Source: Luteibacter sp. UNC138MFCol5.1
GTDB taxonomy: Bacteria > Pseudomonadota > Gammaproteobacteria > Xanthomonadales > Rhodanobacteraceae
Direction: 5' to 3'
DNA length: 64,000 nt
Assembly (NCBI RefSeq): GCF_900110505.1
Contig: NZ_FODZ01000005.1
Span: 248,001-312,000 of the forward strand
Shown here in pieces: positions 1-8,300 of the stretch (its first letter is position 1; each line of letters starts with the position of its first letter). Under the pieces are notes generated by a model. That model had not been told where the DNA came from and searched no databases. It saw only the letters and a program-made list of their open reading frames with translations. Both the position numbers and the translations under genes were made by a program.

Positions 1-2
1 AG

Positions 3-242
3 GACCATCGCGTGCTGATGCAGTTCGGCGATCAGATCGGCGACTTCACCGACGTGTATGGCAACAACGCCGAAGGTCGCGCGAAGGCCATGGCGCCGTA
101 CACCGCGTGGATCGGAGAGCGCTGGTTCGTGCTGCCGAACCCGACGTACGGCGCCTGGGAAAGCGCGCTGTTCGACAACGACTACGGCCTGCCGCGGTCC
201 GAACGCCGCGCGAAGAAGATCGAATCGCTTCGCACCAACTAA
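3..242 (+). CDS. C-terminal end of an e(P4)-type acid phosphatase / 5'-nucleotidase (partial)
   Basis: Only the last 79 codons lie in the window; the frame is open to the left edge. The visible part reads RVLMQFGDQIGDF, then WFVLPNPTYGAWE near the end. These match the last conserved blocks of HAD-superfamily class IIIB acid phosphatases (lipoprotein e(P4) family), where the GD(x)3DF block supplies Asp residues that bind the catalytic Mg. Such enzymes are normally outer-membrane lipoproteins or periplasmic proteins that dephosphorylate nucleotides. The catalytic DxD and the lipobox would lie outside the window and cannot be checked. The stop is TAA at 240–242. Confidence 0.8.
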   Translation, partial: DHRVLMQFGDQIGDFTDVYGNNAEGRAKAMAPYTAWIGERWFVLPNPTYGAWESALFDNDYGLPRSERRAKKIESLRTN

Positions 243-272
243 ATCAGTGAGTTACGGCGCATAACCTGACAT

Positions 273-341
273 ATTGCTTTAGCAATGTGAGCCAACTATC
301 ATTCCCCTCGCCGAAACCTGCGGTGCCCAAAGCAAAGCAGG
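273..341 (+). other. Structured intergenic stretch upstream of a terminator
   Basis: The 197 bp between the phosphatase and the next gene hold no convincing ORF. They contain a perfect 6-bp hairpin (ATTGCT/AGCAAT, 273–286), a second short stem (CCTGC 317–321 with GCAGG 337–341) and then the terminator at 376–409. This could be a long 3'UTR or a small RNA. No known RNA family was recognised. Confidence 0.3.
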
Positions 342-375
342 CAAGGCCATTTCCCTTTCCGGCTTCGGGCTGGAT

Positions 376-410
376 AACCCCGTGAGGCCTCCGGCTTCCG
401 GGGTTTTTTC
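376..410 (+). terminator. Rho-independent terminator
   Basis: AACCCCG (376–382) pairs perfectly with CGGGGTT (399–405), followed by a run of T's (404–409). It lies about 135 bp after the phosphatase stop codon and before the next gene's start, so it should end the upstream transcript. Confidence 0.8.
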
Positions 411-439
411 TTGTTACGCTTCCCGATCCCGTTGTCGAC

Positions 440-1417
440 ATGCGTGCCATGCCCCGCACTTTCCCGAAGACCCTGGCCCTCCTGCTGGTCCTCGCGCTCG
501 TCGCGGCCTGCAACCGGCAGAAGGAAGCGCCCGGCACGCCCGGCGGCGGCTCGCCGGAGGACGCCACGCGCGAATCGCTGCAGCTGCTGCGCGACGGTAA
601 GTTCGACCTCTTCTGGAAACACGCGCTGCCGCCCGCCGACTTCGCGACGCTGCGCGCCGACTGGCCGCGCCGCAACGCCGCGAACGAGCCGATGTCGGAC
701 GAGGACCGGGCGAAGTTCGAGAACGGCGTGAAACGGCTCACGGAGCCCGACGCCGAGAAGAAACTCTTCGCCGACCTGCGGCCGACGCTCGTCCGCTTCG
801 ACCGCGACTACAAGGACCAGATGCCGCTGATCGCGGGCATCGGCCAGTCGATGGCGCTCACGGCCATCGACCAGGCGAAGGACCTGACGCTGTCGCAGAA
901 ACGGCAGCTTCGCGAGGCCGTGAACATCGTCGGCCCGTGGGCCCAGACGGTGTCGTGGGGCGATCAGGCGAAGGCGAAACAGGCCATCGCGACGGTCGTC
1001 GACACCGCGCGGCAGGCCCATCTCTCGACGCCCGACGCGCTGCATGCGATGAACTTCGAGCAATCGATGGCGACCTGGTCGACGGCGTGGCTGGGCTTCA
1101 AGCGCCTGCTGGACGTGTACGGGCTGTCGATCGACAAGACGTTCGACTCGGTGAGCATCGACACGCTGGAGCGCGGCGGCGGCTCCGCCCACGTGAAGAT
1201 CACCTACACCCTGCTCGACAAGCCCATCCAGACCGACGCCACGATGGTGCTGCTCGACGGCCGCTGGTACGACAGCGATCTCCTGCAACGCGTGCGCGAC
1301 GAGCACGCCCGCCTCGCCCCGCCCGCGCCCGCTCCCGCTCCCGCAACCAGCGTTCCCGCGCGCCCCGGCACCGCCGCCACCCCCGCGCCGCCCGTCGCGG
1401 ACGCCAGAGCCCGCTGA
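440..1417 (+). CDS. Predicted lipoprotein of unknown function
   Basis: 325 residues. The N-terminus is basic, then hydrophobic (LALLLVLALVAAC), with a type II signal peptide and lipobox Cys at about residue 28, so the protein should be lipid-anchored in the envelope. The mature part is mostly helical in composition; a C-terminal stretch (about residues 240–275) looks like a SnoaL/DUF4878-like end (YTLLDKPIQTDATMVLLDGRWY). The last 35 residues are a low-complexity Pro/Ala tail. The next gene, plsB, follows after 17 bp but probably has its own start signal. No specific function can be assigned. An in-frame second Met (residue 4) is an alternative start. Confidence 0.75.
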   Translation: MRAMPRTFPKTLALLLVLALVAACNRQKEAPGTPGGGSPEDATRESLQLLRDGKFDLFWKHALPPADFATLRADWPRRNAANEPMSDEDRAKFENGVKRLTEPDAEKKLFADLRPTLVRFDRDYKDQMPLIAGIGQSMALTAIDQAKDLTLSQKRQLREAVNIVGPWAQTVSWGDQAKAKQAIATVVDTARQAHLSTPDALHAMNFEQSMATWSTAWLGFKRLLDVYGLSIDKTFDSVSIDTLERGGGSAHVKITYTLLDKPIQTDATMVLLDGRWYDSDLLQRVRDEHARLAPPAPAPAPATSVPARPGTAATPAPPVADARAR

Positions 1418-1422
1418 GGCCT

Positions 1423-1428
1423 TACAAT
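1423..1428 (+). promoter_or_regulatory. -10 box (TACAAT) giving a probably leaderless plsB mRNA
   Basis: TACAAT ends exactly 6 nt before the plsB ATG (1435) and no Shine-Dalgarno sequence lies in between. Transcription would start at or next to the A of ATG. No clear -35 element is visible. Confidence 0.45.
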
Positions 1429-1434
1429 CGTCCG

Positions 1435-4047
1435 ATGCCTGATATCCCGATGAGTGCGGATCCGCACGTCCATGTCGCCCGTTCGCCCTGGTGGTTCAAG
1501 CTGCTGGGGCGCATGCTCGAACCCTGGGTGCGTATCAAACGCGATCCCGCGGAGCCCGCCACGCTGCTCGGCAGCGGGGCCGCGGTCTGCTACGCCATCG
1601 AACGCGACGGCACGTCCGACGCCCTGATCCTCGAGCGCGCGTGCCGCGAAGCCGGTCTGCCCAGCCCGATGCAGCTGCTCGACCTGCCCGGCCGTCGCCG
1701 TCGCTCGGTGTTCTCGTTGAGCCGCCGCCACGGCTGGCTGTTCGGCCGGACGGACGCACGGGGGCCCAGGGAGCCGATCGGCCAGCTCATCCGCGCACTC
1801 GAGGACGATCCGGAGCGCGACATCCAGATCGTGCCCGTTTCGATCTACGTCGGTCGTGCGCCGAACCGCGAAAGCGGCTGGTTCAGCGTGCTGTTCGCCG
1901 AGAACTGGCTGGTCGTCGGCCGCTTCCGCCGCATGCTCGCGCTGCTGCTCAACGGCCGCGACACCGTCGTGCACTTCTCCGCACCGGTGTCCCTGCGCAG
2001 CGTGCTCGCCGAATCGGCCGGCATCAGCCCGGAGCGGCTGACGCGCAAGATCGCGCGCGTGCTGCGCACGCACTTCCGCCGCATCCGGGCGGCGGTCATC
2101 GGCCCCGATCTGTCGCATCGCCGCACCGTCGTCGACGCCGTGCTGAACACCGAGCCCGTGCGCGACGCCATCGCCGCCACCGCGAGCAAGGAGAACATTC
2201 CCCTCGCCAAGGCGGAGCGCCGGGCACGGGATTTCGCGCTCGAGATCTCCGCCGACTACTCGCACCCCGTGGTGCGCTCGTCGTCGTTCCTGCTGTCCAA
2301 CTTCTGGAACAAGCTCTACGACGGCATCGCGATGCATCACTTCGACAAGGCGCGCGCCGCCGCGCCGGGTCACGAAGTGGTGTACGTGCCCTGCCATCGC
2401 AGCCACACCGATTACCTGCTGCTCTCCTACCAGCTGCACCACTCGGGCGTGGTGCCGCCGCACATCGCGGCGGGCGTCAACCTCAATCTGCCGGTGGTCG
2501 GCCCGATCCTGCGCCGCGGTGGCGCCTTCTTCCTCCGCCGCAGCTTCAAGGGCAACGCGCTGTACTCGGTGGTGTTCAACGAATACCTCGCCCAGCTCGT
2601 CGATCGCGGCGTGCCGCTCGAGTATTTCATCGAGGGCGGCCGCTCGCGCACGGGCCGGCTGCTGGCGCCGCGCGCCGGCATGCTGGTGATGACGCTGCGC
2701 GCGTTCCTGCGCGCGCCACGTCGCCCGGTCCTCTTCCAGCCGGTGTACATCGGGTACGAGAAGCTCATGGAAGGCAAGTCGTACATCGGCGAGCTTTCCG
2801 GCAAGCCGAAGGAGAAGGAATCGCTGCTCGGCCTGATCCGCGGCCTGAAGGTGCTGCGCCAACGCTACGGCCACGTCACGCTCAACTTCGGCGAGCCGAT
2901 CCTGCTCACCCCGATGCTCGACGCGGCGGCGCCGGACTGGCGCGAGGCCGGCGCCGATCCCGATACGAAGCCCGAATGGATGAACCGTGTCGTCGACGAC
3001 CTCGCCGAACGCATCCAGGTGAACATCAATCGCGCGGCCGACGTGAATCCGATCAACCTGCTCGCGCTGGCCCTCCTCGCGACGCCGAAGCACGCGATGG
3101 CGGAAAACGATCTGCTCGCGCAGATCGAGCTTACCAAGGCGATGCTGCAGGAACTGCCCTACTCCGACCGCGTCACCATCACGCCGATGAATCCGCAGGG
3201 CGTGATCGCCTATGGCGAGCAGATGGGCTGGATCCGTCGCGTGCGCCATCCGCTGGGCGACGTGCTGGTGACGGAAGGCGAGCAGGCCGTCCTGCTTTCG
3301 TACTTCCGCAACAACGTGCTGCACCTCAACGCCGCCGCGGCGTGGGTGGCGGCGTGCTTCCTCAACAATCGCCGCATGTCGCGCTCGTCGGTCGTGCGAC
3401 TCGGCCGCATCATCTACCCCTTCATCCAGGGCGAATTGTTCCTGCCGTGGGACGAGGACGGTTTCGCCGCCCAGGTTCAGGACACCATCGAGTTCTTCGT
3501 GCGTCGCGGTATCCTCGAGGCCAGCGCGGAGGGCCGCGTGCTCGAGCGCGGTCCCGGCCAGGACGATGGCGCCTACCAGTTGCGCGTGATCGCGCGCAGC
3601 ATGCTGCAGGCGTTCGAACGCTATTACATCGCCATCGCCGCGCTCGTGAAGAACGGTCCGCACACCATGACGGCGGGCGAGCTCGAAACGGCCTGCACGC
3701 TCACCGCGCAGCGCCTCAGCCTGCTCAACGAACTCTCGGCGCCGGAGTTCTTCGACAAGGCCCTCTTCCGCGGCTTCATCCAGAAGCTGCGCGAAGCCAG
3801 GGTCGTCTGGACGGACGAGGCGGGGAAGCTGGATTTCAGTGAGGCCCTCGAGGAGATGGTCCGGGACGCGCGCGTGATCCTCGCGCGCGAAGTGCGCCAT
3901 TCGATCCTGAAGATCACGCCGGGTGGCGAGAACGATCGCGACGTCGATGCGCGGCCTCCCGTCGATCCCGACGACGGTTCGGCGGGCCCGTCCCTGCACG
4001 ATCGCCATGTGACGAACGAGCGGGAACGCCATCACGGCCAGCACTGA
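1435..4047 (+). CDS. plsB: Glycerol-3-phosphate 1-O-acyltransferase PlsB
   Basis: 870 residues, close to the family size (about 810 in E. coli) with extra residues at both ends. PlsB transfers an acyl chain to sn-1 of glycerol-3-phosphate at the inner membrane, the first step of phospholipid synthesis. The catalytic HX4D motif is H321-RSHT-D326; the other acyltransferase blocks follow (GGAFFLRRSFKG, then EGGRSRTGR for glycerol-phosphate binding). ATG 1435 is preferred because of the -10 box 6 nt upstream; ATG 1450 is an alternative. A 13-bp-stem hairpin follows the gene. It stands alone; the upstream lipoprotein is not known to work with it. Confidence 0.97.
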   Translation: MPDIPMSADPHVHVARSPWWFKLLGRMLEPWVRIKRDPAEPATLLGSGAAVCYAIERDGTSDALILERACREAGLPSPMQLLDLPGRRRRSVFSLSRRHGWLFGRTDARGPREPIGQLIRALEDDPERDIQIVPVSIYVGRAPNRESGWFSVLFAENWLVVGRFRRMLALLLNGRDTVVHFSAPVSLRSVLAESAGISPERLTRKIARVLRTHFRRIRAAVIGPDLSHRRTVVDAVLNTEPVRDAIAATASKENIPLAKAERRARDFALEISADYSHPVVRSSSFLLSNFWNKLYDGIAMHHFDKARAAAPGHEVVYVPCHRSHTDYLLLSYQLHHSGVVPPHIAAGVNLNLPVVGPILRRGGAFFLRRSFKGNALYSVVFNEYLAQLVDRGVPLEYFIEGGRSRTGRLLAPRAGMLVMTLRAFLRAPRRPVLFQPVYIGYEKLMEGKSYIGELSGKPKEKESLLGLIRGLKVLRQRYGHVTLNFGEPILLTPMLDAAAPDWREAGADPDTKPEWMNRVVDDLAERIQVNINRAADVNPINLLALALLATPKHAMAENDLLAQIELTKAMLQELPYSDRVTITPMNPQGVIAYGEQMGWIRRVRHPLGDVLVTEGEQAVLLSYFRNNVLHLNAAAAWVAACFLNNRRMSRSSVVRLGRIIYPFIQGELFLPWDEDGFAAQVQDTIEFFVRRGILEASAEGRVLERGPGQDDGAYQLRVIARSMLQAFERYYIAIAALVKNGPHTMTAGELETACTLTAQRLSLLNELSAPEFFDKALFRGFIQKLREARVVWTDEAGKLDFSEALEEMVRDARVILAREVRHSILKITPGGENDRDVDARPPVDPDDGSAGPSLHDRHVTNERERHHGQH

Positions 4048-4105
4048 CGTCTTCGGGGCGTTCCGGGCGATCAGTCGACGCTGACAGGCAGACGAGGGCA
4101 AACGA

Positions 4106-4137
4106 TGACTCGCGCGAGGCACCCGCCTCGCGCGTCA
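4106..4137 (+). terminator. Strong hairpin after plsB
   Basis: TGACTCGCGCGAGGC (4106–4120) pairs with GCCTCGCGCGTCA (4125–4137) around an ACCC loop, with one bulge. No long T-run follows, so it may be a Rho-assisted terminator or an RNA 3'-end protector. Its position also argues against starting the next gene at ATG 4105. Confidence 0.55.
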
Positions 4138-4197
4138 TTCCAAGGGCAGTTCCTACACTTTGCGCCGGTTCACCCACGCAAAGGAAAGCTCTTGGAC

Positions 4198-7100
4198 ATG
4201 CTCCCCCCGCAGGCACCGCCTGCACACATCCAACACGTCTATCAGGAAGCACAGCAGGCGTACGATCGCATCGTCGGCGTGCATGCATGGCTCGCCAACG
4301 AGCGTGCCGCGTTGCCAGCCACGCCCGAGTCGATCGACGCCGTGCCGCTGAACTCCTTCATCGAGGCACACAGGGCCTATTGGTACGGACCGGCGACCGA
4401 CGGCGGCACCGCGCGGACGCGTCGCGACGCGTTCGCCGCGCGTATCGCCGACGGTGCGCGCGCCCTCGCCGTCCTGGCCTACGAAGACGGCACGCTCGAC
4501 GCCGACGCGCGTGACCTCGCGCGTTCCGTCACCATCGCCGGCGGCGCGGCCGAGTCGGTGGTCGTTCGCGAACTGCGGATCGGCGGCACGGGCTACGCGG
4601 GCGTGCTGCTCGTGCAGGACCTCGCACGCGACAACCGCGTCCTCGCCTTCTCGACCCAGACGGGCTGGGAACCGTTCGACGACCTGGAAGCGGCCTACGC
4701 GGCGTTCGAAGCGCGCTTCCGCGCCATGCTCGTGACGTCCAGCGACCTGCCCGGGCTGGCGCGACGGTATGCCGCGGGGATCGCGGAGGGCCGTTTCATC
4801 GACTCCCGGCCCATGAGCAGCGATCCTTTCACCGCCGTCGTCAATCGCTTCGTCGGCGTACAGCGCGAGAAACTCAACCAGGCGTGGTTCGAGGCGAAGC
4901 TGGCCGGCGACGCCGACCGTTCCTCGCGCCTGCTGGTCGATGGCGTCACCCACGCCCTGCGCGACGACTACCTCTTCGACGCCACCGCCCTGCTCGCGAT
5001 CCGCCAGGCCGCGGTCGTCGACGCGGTGAACGAAGCGCGCCTGGCCCGCGTGCCGGCGAACGTCGCCGCCGACTGGCGCGACGCCAGCGAGCACTTCCTG
5101 GCGACGCACGATCTGCTCGCCGCCGACGCGGGCAAGCCGCATGCGGCACCGGTCAAGGGCCTCTACACGTTCACGCACGACGGCCTGCGCACGCGCCTGA
5201 AGGCACTGGGCGTCACGCTCGATCCCAGCGACATCCGCATCGACATCGAGAATTACCACAGCCTCCTGCCGCAGTCCGTGCTGGACTTCCTCGCCGGCGG
5301 CAAGCCGCCCTCGCTGAGCCTCGTCGACCTCGCCTACCGCAACATCGGCGGCACCGATCCGGTACGGATGAAGGCCATCGGCCCCGACGGCGCGCCGGTG
5401 GCGGGACTCGACGACGCGGCGCTACGCGTGATCGTCAACGACCTCGACGTCCATCGCACGTACCCGGCCTACCTCGATACCGCGCTGCGCAGCGGACCGG
5501 ACGCCACCGCGCGGCGCGACGCCACCACCTCGTTGCAACTGGCGCAGATGCGCCTGCTCGCCAACGAGGCGCGGCTGTCGTATTTCCTGAGCGACCTGCC
5601 GCGCTCGTTCCAGAAGGACCATGCCTACCGCGGCTACCGCTGGGTCGAAGCGGTGCTGGCCAGTCCGTCGGAAGCCGGACGCGCCCGCGTCGAGAACCAC
5701 GATATCCAGGTCAGCCAGCTCACCTACCAGGGCGTCGCGCTGCGCGACGTGTTCATGGTCGGCGTGCGCGATCCGCGCAGCGTGTCCACCATCGTCCTGT
5801 ACACGCCCGAGGCCCCCGACGGTATCAGCTTCCGCGAGTTCGGCAGCCGCGCCGAGGCCGCGCGACAGTTCCTCTACGCACCGCGGTTCCGCGAGTACCT
5901 GCTCGATCGACTCCCGCTCGAGCACGCCGCGGTCCGTCCCAACGGCACGCGCGTCTTCGCCGGCGACCGGCTCGCCAACTGGATCCTCGGCTCCTCCGCA
6001 TCCGCCGCGGACGTCACCTTCACCGCCGAGCCGTTCGACGAGCGCCGTGTCACCGGCGACTTCCTGCACGCGCTCTACGAGACGGACGTCCAGCTCGGCC
6101 AGCGCAACGCGCGCACGCTGACCACCAGCACCGACGACGCGAAGCGCCGCTGGACGGAAGAGTACGATCGCCGCGTGCTCGAGAGCCTGGGTCGCGTCGT
6201 GCGCGATGTCGTCACGGCCCCGGTGCATGCCGCCTCCGCCGGCTGGCGCCTCTACGACAGCGTCAAGGCTGGCGACACCCGGCAGGCCTTCGTCGACTTC
6301 ACGGAGCTCTACGTCGCCTCGCTCTGGGCCGCGCCCGGCGCGCAGCAGTTCGTGAAGGTCGCCGCGGGCCGGGGCTTCGTCGGCGGTCGCTTCCGCGCCG
6401 GTGGCACGCTGGTCGAAGGCCGCGCACCCGCGCCGCAGAAGGTCGTCTTCGAATCGCAGTATCGCGCTCCGAACGTCCGCAAGACCGGCCAGGCGAGCAG
6501 CGAGGGCGTCTACACGATCGACGGCAAGCAGTACATCGAGCATGACGGTGGCCTCTACGGCGTGCGCTTCGACGCCGACTACGGCACCTGGCGACTCGCC
6601 CGTCCGGGCGCCGCCTCCGGCGCTTGGGGACCTGCCATCGAGCGCGGCGCAAGCCAGGGCTGGGCGTTCCGGACCGTGGGCCTGCGCGGCGGCTCCGGAC
6701 GCGGTGCCGGCGTGCGGCCCACCGATCTCTTCGACGACTACGCCGACGAGATCGAACGCGCCTTCCCCGATCCGGTGGAGCGCGAGCGTGTCGCCACGGC
6801 GATGCGCGCCGAGCTCACCGAAAACATTCCGGCGATGATCACGCCCGCACAGCGCGCGGCATGGGAGACGGCGGCCCTGCGAGGTGCCGGGCGCGCGATC
6901 CAGCGCGACCCGTGGGTGGGTGGGCTGCCGCGATCCGTCGCGATGGACCTGTCGCAACAACCGCTTCCACCCGGCATCCGGCGTGTACCCGCCCACGAGG
7001 TGCCGCCGCAGCTCTGGTTCTACGACGAACTGCCCTTCAAGCGAAGCCGGCTCACCCGGTCGATCCTCGTGGGGAACCAGGGCTATTCCAACAACGCGGG

Positions 7101-7410
7101 CACCATCCGCACGACTCTGCTGAGGGATGGCTTCCCGGTGGTACGCGCGACCTCGTTCGATCTGAGTGCGCCACATGACCAGATCATCGCCGCGATGGGT
7201 CTCCGCGGTCTACCGAGGTCAAAGACGTTCGCCGTGGAATTCAACGCCCGCAGCCTCGCGGAGCGGCCTCCGCACCTCGCGCGTCCGGCGGTCGAAGTCT
7301 TCGCGCCAGTCGACGGACCGGCAGGCACGTATTACCTCATGCCCGCCGACGGGGCCACGGAACTTCGCATCTTCAACTTCCATGTCTACAACACACTGGG
7401 GCCGCGCTGA
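4198..7410 (+). CDS. Large DUF6543 / dermonecrotic-toxin-like protein
   Basis: 1070 residues from ATG 4198, which has AAGGAAAG 9 nt upstream; an earlier in-frame ATG (4105) lies inside the preceding hairpin and is rejected. There is no signal peptide or obvious membrane segment. Blocks such as VLYTPEAPDGISFREF (about residue 535) and a later YTIDGKQYIEHDGGLYGV–WRLARPG stretch resemble the DUF6543 'dermonecrotic toxin' proteins common in Pseudomonas and xanthomonads. The last 200 residues look like a separate domain that I do not recognise. No secretion genes, VgrG/PAAR gene or immunity-like gene adjoins it. Family assignment is from remembered motif resemblance; toxicity is an inference. Confidence 0.55.
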   Translation: MLPPQAPPAHIQHVYQEAQQAYDRIVGVHAWLANERAALPATPESIDAVPLNSFIEAHRAYWYGPATDGGTARTRRDAFAARIADGARALAVLAYEDGTLDADARDLARSVTIAGGAAESVVVRELRIGGTGYAGVLLVQDLARDNRVLAFSTQTGWEPFDDLEAAYAAFEARFRAMLVTSSDLPGLARRYAAGIAEGRFIDSRPMSSDPFTAVVNRFVGVQREKLNQAWFEAKLAGDADRSSRLLVDGVTHALRDDYLFDATALLAIRQAAVVDAVNEARLARVPANVAADWRDASEHFLATHDLLAADAGKPHAAPVKGLYTFTHDGLRTRLKALGVTLDPSDIRIDIENYHSLLPQSVLDFLAGGKPPSLSLVDLAYRNIGGTDPVRMKAIGPDGAPVAGLDDAALRVIVNDLDVHRTYPAYLDTALRSGPDATARRDATTSLQLAQMRLLANEARLSYFLSDLPRSFQKDHAYRGYRWVEAVLASPSEAGRARVENHDIQVSQLTYQGVALRDVFMVGVRDPRSVSTIVLYTPEAPDGISFREFGSRAEAARQFLYAPRFREYLLDRLPLEHAAVRPNGTRVFAGDRLANWILGSSASAADVTFTAEPFDERRVTGDFLHALYETDVQLGQRNARTLTTSTDDAKRRWTEEYDRRVLESLGRVVRDVVTAPVHAASAGWRLYDSVKAGDTRQAFVDFTELYVASLWAAPGAQQFVKVAAGRGFVGGRFRAGGTLVEGRAPAPQKVVFESQYRAPNVRKTGQASSEGVYTIDGKQYIEHDGGLYGVRFDADYGTWRLARPGAASGAWGPAIERGASQGWAFRTVGLRGGSGRGAGVRPTDLFDDYADEIERAFPDPVERERVATAMRAELTENIPAMITPAQRAAWETAALRGAGRAIQRDPWVGGLPRSVAMDLSQQPLPPGIRRVPAHEVPPQLWFYDELPFKRSRLTRSILVGNQGYSNNAGTIRTTLLRDGFPVVRATSFDLSAPHDQIIAAMGLRGLPRSKTFAVEFNARSLAERPPHLARPAVEVFAPVDGPAGTYYLMPADGATELRIFNFHVYNTLGPR

Positions 7411-7480
7411 CGCTGGCCGCCCGGTCGGCGGCGTGTGACGAGGTGGCGTCGCGGAAGCTGCGAGGGGCACGGGTTCGGGA

Positions 7481-7486
7481 TACCAT
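7481..7486 (+). promoter_or_regulatory. -10-like box (TACCAT) 6 nt before ubiE
   Basis: TACCAT ends exactly 6 nt before ATG 7493, with no Shine-Dalgarno sequence in the interval, the same spacing as at plsB, trmL and ubiJ. This suggests a leaderless ubiE transcript. Confidence 0.35.
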
Positions 7487-7492
7487 GGACGC

Positions 7493-8242
7493 ATGGAATC
7501 CCAGAAAACCACCCATTTCGGCTTCCGCGACGTTCCCGTGGCCGACAAGCAGAAGCTCGTCGGCCAGGTCTTCACGTCCGTGGCGCGCAACTACGACCTG
7601 ATGAACGACCTGATGTCGTTCGGCATCCACCGGCTGTGGAAGCGTCATTTCGTGGCCGTCAGCGGCGTTCGCCGCGGTGACCGGGTACTCGACCTCGCCG
7701 GTGGCACCGGCGACATCGCGGCGCTGCTCAAGCCCGTCGTGGGCGACGAGGGCGAGGTGGTGGTGGGCGACATCAACGCCGCGATGCTGGGCGTGGGCCG
7801 CGACCGGCTCACCGACCGCGGCCTCGTCGCGGGCCTGCGCTGGGCCCAGATGAACGCCGAAATGCTGCCGTTCCCGGACATCAGCTTCGACGCGGTCACC
7901 ATCGCCTTCGGCCTGCGCAACGTCACTGACAAGGACAAGGCGCTGGCGGACATGCACCGCATCCTCAAGCCCGGCGGCCGCGCGCTCGTGCTGGAGTTCT
8001 CTAAGGTGCAGAGTCCGCTGCTGTCGAAGCTCTACGACGTGCACTCGTTCCGGATCCTGCCGCGCCTTGGCCGTCTGTTCGCCAACGACGCCGACAGTTA
8101 CCAGTACCTGGCGGAATCGATCCGCAAGCACCCCGATCAGGAAACGCTCAAGGGCATGATGCTCAACGCGGGTTTCGGGCACGTGGAAGTGCGCAACCTC
8201 ACCAACGGCATCGTGGCGATCCACCGGGCGTACAAGCTCTAG
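7493..8242 (+). CDS. ubiE: Ubiquinone/menaquinone C-methyltransferase UbiE
   Basis: 249 residues, the usual length. UbiE is a class I SAM-dependent methyltransferase that C-methylates the demethoxy-ubiquinol ring (and demethylmenaquinol where present). The SAM-binding glycine motif is DLAGGTGD (about residues 65–72). The family signatures [18 protein letters not shown] near the N-terminus and FGLRNVTD in the middle are both clear. The gene is monocistronic in appearance; ubiJ–ubiB lie 25 kb away and ubiK 46 kb away, so the pathway is scattered here. Confidence 0.97.
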   Translation: MESQKTTHFGFRDVPVADKQKLVGQVFTSVARNYDLMNDLMSFGIHRLWKRHFVAVSGVRRGDRVLDLAGGTGDIAALLKPVVGDEGEVVVGDINAAMLGVGRDRLTDRGLVAGLRWAQMNAEMLPFPDISFDAVTIAFGLRNVTDKDKALADMHRILKPGGRALVLEFSKVQSPLLSKLYDVHSFRILPRLGRLFANDADSYQYLAESIRKHPDQETLKGMMLNAGFGHVEVRNLTNGIVAIHRAYKL

Positions 8243-8300
8243 GGAACGGAACGCGGCGCCCGGTGGCATACTCGGGGCTTCCCCCGTACGGAACCCTGCG

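Noticed and set aside
320..410. c-di-GMP (GEMM) or other riboswitch-like fragment (GCAAAGC... GCCTCCGGCTT)
   Set aside because: Only isolated words resemble GEMM; the paired stems and order of conserved blocks are missing, and the downstream gene starts after a terminator.
1204..4122. A 972-codon open frame on the minus strand across plsB
   Set aside because: It is antisense to an unmistakable plsB; long antisense frames are expected at this GC content. Its composition (His/Arg/Ala-rich, no motifs) is not protein-like.
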